Below are positions 59,389 through 64,000 of a stretch of DNA of 64,000 nucleotides, piece after piece (positions within the stretch are counted from its first letter, which is position 1; the number at the start of each line of letters is the position of its first letter). Under the pieces are notes generated by a model. That model did not search any database. It saw only the letters and a program-made list of their open reading frames with translations, and was not told where the DNA came from. The DNA lies in the NCBI GenBank assembly GCA_963920705.1, contig OY987239.1:4436254-4500253 (forward strand). Reading direction: 5' to 3'. This DNA comes from Odiellus spinosus. Lineage: Eukaryota > Arthropoda > Arachnida > Opiliones > Phalangiidae. The position numbers and the translations under genes are program-made.

Positions 59389-60023
59389 AGTTATTAATCA
59401 ACTTGTTTTTCTCTTGCGATGTCTGTCTGCAATATCGTCTGCTATCAAGATTGAGTGGATAAGTTCGGTGTTATAGAACGTCGGCTTTTTGCAGTGTATA
59501 TGCTGTTATATTTTGTTTAATGCGATCAAGTATTCTGTATAATTCATATCATAGCGAAACAACATTAGAAAGTACACCAGTACTAGTTTTTTTATTACGA
59601 TTAACCTCTGAATTTAAAAACATTGAATATTTAAGGAAAGACACCATTAGTGAAAAAACATAAATATAATCAAAAATTAATGTAATTGTCTTAGAATTCA
59701 AGCACTCTTTGCCCGTTTAGTTCGAATATTCATCGGAGTCTTCGCTGTCATCTTGCATGTTGATAATAAGAGGTTCAATCGCGGTTTCGATGATGCCATC
59801 TTTTTCCCAGTACTCTTCAAGTACCTTTTCAATTTAAAAAATATTCAATTACCCGTGGTTTCGTTTGTTTTTTAGTTAAGCGGAAGGAATTGCACATTTT
59901 AATTAAGAGCACTTTTCTTGTTTAAATTGACTATTTTATCTAAAATAAATATTTAAAACGTTTGACAATTTTATCGCGCATGGTATTAATCAATGGGAGT
60001 GTGCAGCTCATAGTTAGTTAACC

Positions 60024-61334
60024 ATGCCGAAATGTAGTAGAGGCTCAACTATCCACCGCCAGGCACGAATAATTATATCTAATGTGGCCAGTTATTTTGA
60101 ACGAGAGCGCAACGAAAAACGTGTCTTGCATCCGGTTGAACAGGTTCAAGTTCGCACCGCAGAAGCAACTGATGTAAGTTGTACAACGGTTAAAAGGATT
60201 CAGAAGGAAGTGAAAGATGCCGAACAGATAGGAAAGTCATACGCCGAGGTTGCCCAGAGTCCCGGGAAGTCTAGAAGCCGTTCATCCCCAGTAACTGAGG
60301 TAGATTGCTTTCAGCTTGAAGCTATTAGACGTCGAGTACATCAATTCTACTTAGACAAAGAGCTCCCCACTGTAGAGAAATTACTGGAATCCCTTCGACG
60401 ATGTGACGCAAGAAGCCATTTTCAGCGGTGGTCGTGAATCATTACGACAAGTACTTAAAAATCAACTTGGTTTCGAGTATAAAAAGGTCGATAGTCGCAA
60501 GCATCTTATGGAAAGAACTGACGTCGTGGCTCGCCGTCGGCAATTTCTAAAAACTGTAAAAGGTATCGATTTGAAGGACAACGTTATTTTTATTGACGAG
60601 ACGTGGGTGAATGAAAACCATACGGTATCGCAATGTTGGCAGTTGGACGATATATCTGGTCCGAAAGTCCCTTCTGGTAAAGGAAAGAGACTTATTGTAC
60701 TTCACGCGGATTACTCGAAACGTTTTGTGAAGAATGGACTCGTGATATTCCCATCTAAATCGGGCCTTGCAGACTACCATGCCGACATGAATGCCAAATG
60801 CTTCAAAGAGTGGTTTATAAAACAACTTATTCCTAACATTGAAAATGCCACCATCTTCATGGACAACGCGTCATATCACTCGGTTATTGTAGACAAAGCA
60901 CCTACCACAGCAACTCGTAAAGGCGACATGCAGAAATGGCTCGACGACCAACACATTCCCTATGACAAAACCTCACTCAAAGCGGAACTCTATGAAATAA
61001 TTAAACTTCACAAGTCAAGAACCCTGAGATACGAAATTGACGAGATTGCTGAAAGTAGAGTTCACAAAGTGGTGAGGCTTCCACCGTACCATTGCCAGTT
61101 TAACCCAATTGAGTTGATATGGGCACAAGTGAAGTTGCCAAGGAGAATTCTGGTTTCAAACTATCGACGGTCATAGAACGTGTTACACCGGAAAATTGGA
61201 TCAACGCGATTATGCATGTGGAAAAGGTACTTGAAGAGTACTGGGAAAAAGATGCCATCATCGAAACCGCGATTGAACCTCTTATTATAAACATGCAAGA
61301 TGACAGCGAAGACTCCGATGAATATTCGAACTAA
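60024..61334 (+). pseudogene. IS630/Tc1/mariner-type transposase with DD82E spacing
   Basis: Cut-and-paste transposase. Three frames in sequence: 60024-60437 (helix-turn-helix-type N-terminus, ATDVSCTTVKRIQKEV), 60403-61176 (catalytic domain) and 61119-61334 (C-terminus, PENWINAIMHVEKVLEEYW). Catalytic residues: D in FIDETWV, D in FMDNASYH (codon 60862-60864) and E in FNPIELIW (codon 61111-61113). Exactly 82 residues separate the second Asp from Glu, where Tc1/mariner has 34-41. This spacing matches the DD82E group called Sailor. Frame changes near 60400 and 61130 make this copy inactive. The last 114 bp of coding sequence lie in the right palindrome arm and recur inverted at 59719-59830. Confidence 0.8.
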
Positions 61335-64000
61335 ACGGGCAAAGAGTGCTTGAATTCTAAGACAATTACATTAATTTTTGATTATATTTATGTTTTTTCA
61401 CTAATGGTGTCTTTCCTTAAATATTCAATGTTTTTAAATTCAGAGGTTAATCGTAATAAAAAAACTAGTACTGGTGTACTTTCTAATGTTGTTTCGCTAT
61501 GATATGAATTATACAGAATACTTGATCGCATTAAACAAAATATAACAGCATATACACTGCAAAAAGCCGACGTTCTATAACACCGAACTTATCCACTCAA
61601 TCTTGATAGCAGACGATATTGCAGACAGACATCGCAAGAGAAAAACAAGTTGATTAATAACTATGGGGTCGATGGTGGCGACCCCATTTCGGACGTTTTT
61701 CTCAGGGCTCTTCTTTCGTTGGGTCGACTATAGTGTTTATGATAAATGGTTAACGGGTGAAACTATAGTTGGCGTACGGCCTTTAGACCCGACCATACGT
61801 AGACTCGACACCTGTGAATTTCCTCCGTTTTATCTTCGTCAAATGGTGTAAAGGGATAAACCTCTCACGTTAATGGGGCACGAGTGTATCGATAATCTTT
61901 TGTATCAAACTAAAACTTATCAACTTCAACATGGAATGTACGAAAATATCTCGAGTGTTTTAAATGGAATGAAAGAGTGTTTTTCACCAAGAACGAGACA
62001 ATATTTTGATTTTCAACAAAATAGTAATGGAATCGTAACGTTGCTTTGTGGATTAGGGATAATTGACGAAACAAAACCATATTATCATATATCGGATCAA
62101 CAAAATGTTTGCGAGATAATTTTAGCATTCTTTTTCCTAAAAACAATCCTGGATTAGGTCTCATGTTAAGTTTGGATAATACACAAATTGATAAAGAATT
62201 AACGCATAATACATGTGGAAAATATATGGCTGATATAAACAGAGGTATACAGAATTTGTTCGTAAATACTGGTCTCATAAAAAGACAGATTATAGGTGAT
62301 AAATGGGGAGACTTATTACGAAGGATCCCTAGACCTGATAATAAGAATAATATTACGCATGATTTAATGTTTAATCCTATTAATTATTATCCCCTTAAAA
62401 CACCTACATTTGATGTTGTCGATATAGATATTACAACTGATGTTGGTAGTAATATACCATTCAAACTTGGTAAAACAATTACCACTTTGCATTTTAAACG
62501 TTATAAAGACGTTTAGAGAAAGATATTATTATTCAAATCATTCAAATTTTATATTTTAAAATTTTTTTTATTAAGAAAGTGAGATCTATTCGTAATGCTA
62601 CAAGTAAAATAACGAATTATCCATTGATAATTTGCCGCATTACTTTATTAAACTCAAAATATTATAATAAAATAAATTTTACCAGTCAATGAAAAGTTAT
62701 TAGAGATTATTTTGGATTATTTCATTAGATATTAAATGTATCTAACCGTAATTCTCATTAAAGTAAATATTGTAAAATATAATAAAATTAATTATTACAA
62801 TTACTGAAAAAAATTACTAGAGAGTATTTTGGGTTGATATGTTGAGTTATATATAAAACTGACAGATTTCAAGACTAGATGAATGCTCCAATTAGAGATG
62901 TTTTTGACAAAAACAAGCAACCATCAAATTACCTTTACTTCTGTATAAGAAATTTGTTGAATTTTATTTTCCATGTATTGCAACTCGATTAATTTAATTT
63001 AAAAATATTTCATTTACATAATATTTAAAACATTTATATGTATAATTGAAAAGGGTTTACTCGATTTATGTATAAATATGATAAAATTACGTTAAAGATA
63101 TGTTAACATATATTAAACAAAAACATTTGTGAATTAGGAGGATTATAATATCCATGAAGGTGAAAATGTTTAAGTAAATCTATTATTTGAAATAGTATTG
63201 ATTTGAACATTAAAACAATTAAAAGTTAACTTTTCCGTAAAGATTGTACTGTTTAATAAATATAGAACTGTAAAGTAAAATGATATTATTAAAAAGAAAA
63301 ACAGTAATTTTCTCTTCTAACTTACAATTAAATATTTTCGTTGAGTATAAACAATCACTTTAAGTTGACGTTAAACAACCTCTTGATCTCCTAATTCTTG
63401 ATCATTGATGAAAGCTCTTGTATATTTTAGAGCTATTGAACAAGAGCTTTTGAATTCAATATAATACATATTTTCTAATACAAACTCAATATAACACACA
63501 GGTACACAAACATACCGTGATATATCCATGCCTTCTCAGTATACATATACATAGCTAAAACTATTCATACATGTTGATCAGCATACACTATAGTACACAC
63601 CCGAAAACGAATTTGTAATATTTTACAGCTTGAAAATAGTACCCATAGGAATAACATAGTTGTCCATATGAATAACATAGGATGTAACTTTGATAATGCT
63701 TTAACTCCCAAACTACAAGTCGTACAGCTTTGAGATTTGGTCACGTGATAGGGTGTACCCCTGTATAAGGGACTTACCTGTAGTACACCAAAGCCTTACA
63801 GGAAAACCTACCCTACGTTTCGCAGGGGCATACAATTTTCTTATTGGAACTATGTAATTAAAATAAACCCGATGTTTGCTAGAAATACTTGTACAGTATT
63901 GGATTTTACGTTTACGGACAAGCGCATGGTAAAAATATCAAATGCTTGATAAAATGAAATAAAGGAAACAAAACCACCGGGATAAGTCAGTACCTCTTGT
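61221..64000 (+). repeat. Right arm of long palindrome (runs off the window)
   Basis: Partner of 57055-59830. The outermost base in the window pairs with 57055, so the true arm is at least 2.78 kb. Confidence 0.97.
61663..62516 (+). pseudogene. Polinton/virus-like structural protein relic, right arm
   Basis: Same gene as 58535-59388 in mirror position, in frames 61663-61851, 61873-62157 and 62109-62516. It shares the frame offset of the left copy and has an extra stop (TAA 61849-61851) where the left arm has a lysine codon, plus substitutions such as F to L and F to Y. So the frame offset predates the arm duplication and the stop follows it. Confidence 0.4.

Larger units (their letters stand above)
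57055..59830 (-). repeat. Left arm of long palindrome
   Basis: Reverse-complement partner of 61221-64000. Coordinate sums are 121051 at 58535-59826 and 121055 at the outer end. The left limit is unknown because the right arm is cut by the window end. Arms differ by scattered substitutions and small indels. Confidence 0.97.

Noticed and set aside
57055..64000. Palindrome as a missed-adapter sequencing artefact
   Set aside because: A 1.39-kb unique loop and independent substitutions between arms argue against it, though only spanning reads can settle it.

Overview
The window looks like AT-rich arthropod genomic DNA in which transposable elements outweigh host genes. Evidence for an arthropod is: split genes with GT/AG introns, ionotropic-receptor-type (IR) chemosensory genes, a microsomal CYP2-clan-like cytochrome P450, FLYWCH-MULE and Ty3/gypsy elements, and TTAGG-like runs (cctaacctaacctaa). 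The sequence does not fix the order; a springtail, hemipteran or mite-like genome would all fit. No rRNA, tRNA, CRISPR or bacterial operon was seen.

Layout. 0.3-0.7 kb: 15-bp minisatellite. 1.6-3.5 kb: internally deleted LTR retroelement (gag fused to integrase) with two LTRs and a 5-bp target duplication. 5.2-6.6 kb: FLYWCH/MULE transposase with one frameshift. 6.8-15.4 kb: a large inverted duplication carrying two head-to-head decayed IR genes, with a SET-domain fragment, satellite repeats and foldback MITEs inside. 16.2-17.6 kb: an orphan, split IR last exon. 18.6-19.5 and 22.9-23.9 kb: two elements whose inverted arms are minisatellites. 22.1-25.7 kb: a third IR gene in at least four exons. 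26.9-36.0 kb: a Russian-doll stack of transposons. 36.3-42.3 kb: an eight-exon P450 relic with an in-frame stop, a missing K-helix exon and several MITEs in its introns. 43.2-46.6 kb: longest copy of the dispersed element called R1 here. 46.8-52.6 kb: Ty3/gypsy element on the minus strand with LTRs and a GTAC target duplication. 52.6-57.0 kb: noncoding. 57.05-64.0 kb: a long palindrome whose arms each carry the same virus-like/Polinton-like gene and whose 1.39-kb loop carries an IS630/Tc1/mariner-type transposase with DD82E spacing. The palindrome runs off the window end.

Dispersed families named here: R1 (2-3.5 kb; ends in cctccccgac and gtttcccaacttgt; six copies), M1 (hairpin MITE with gggagaatgcaacct ends), M2 (agagctcgga ends) and S1 (about 200 bp). 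Nesting gives a relative order: M1 is older than a TSD-less 47-bp-TIR element, which predates or matches an R1 copy, which predates a TTAA-flanked 5-kb element, which contains another R1 copy.

Host genes therefore appear to be remnants of chemosensory (IR) and detoxification (P450) families, nearly all broken. Frameshifts often fall in homopolymer runs, so some could be assembly errors. All family assignments rest on motif reading; no database search was possible.
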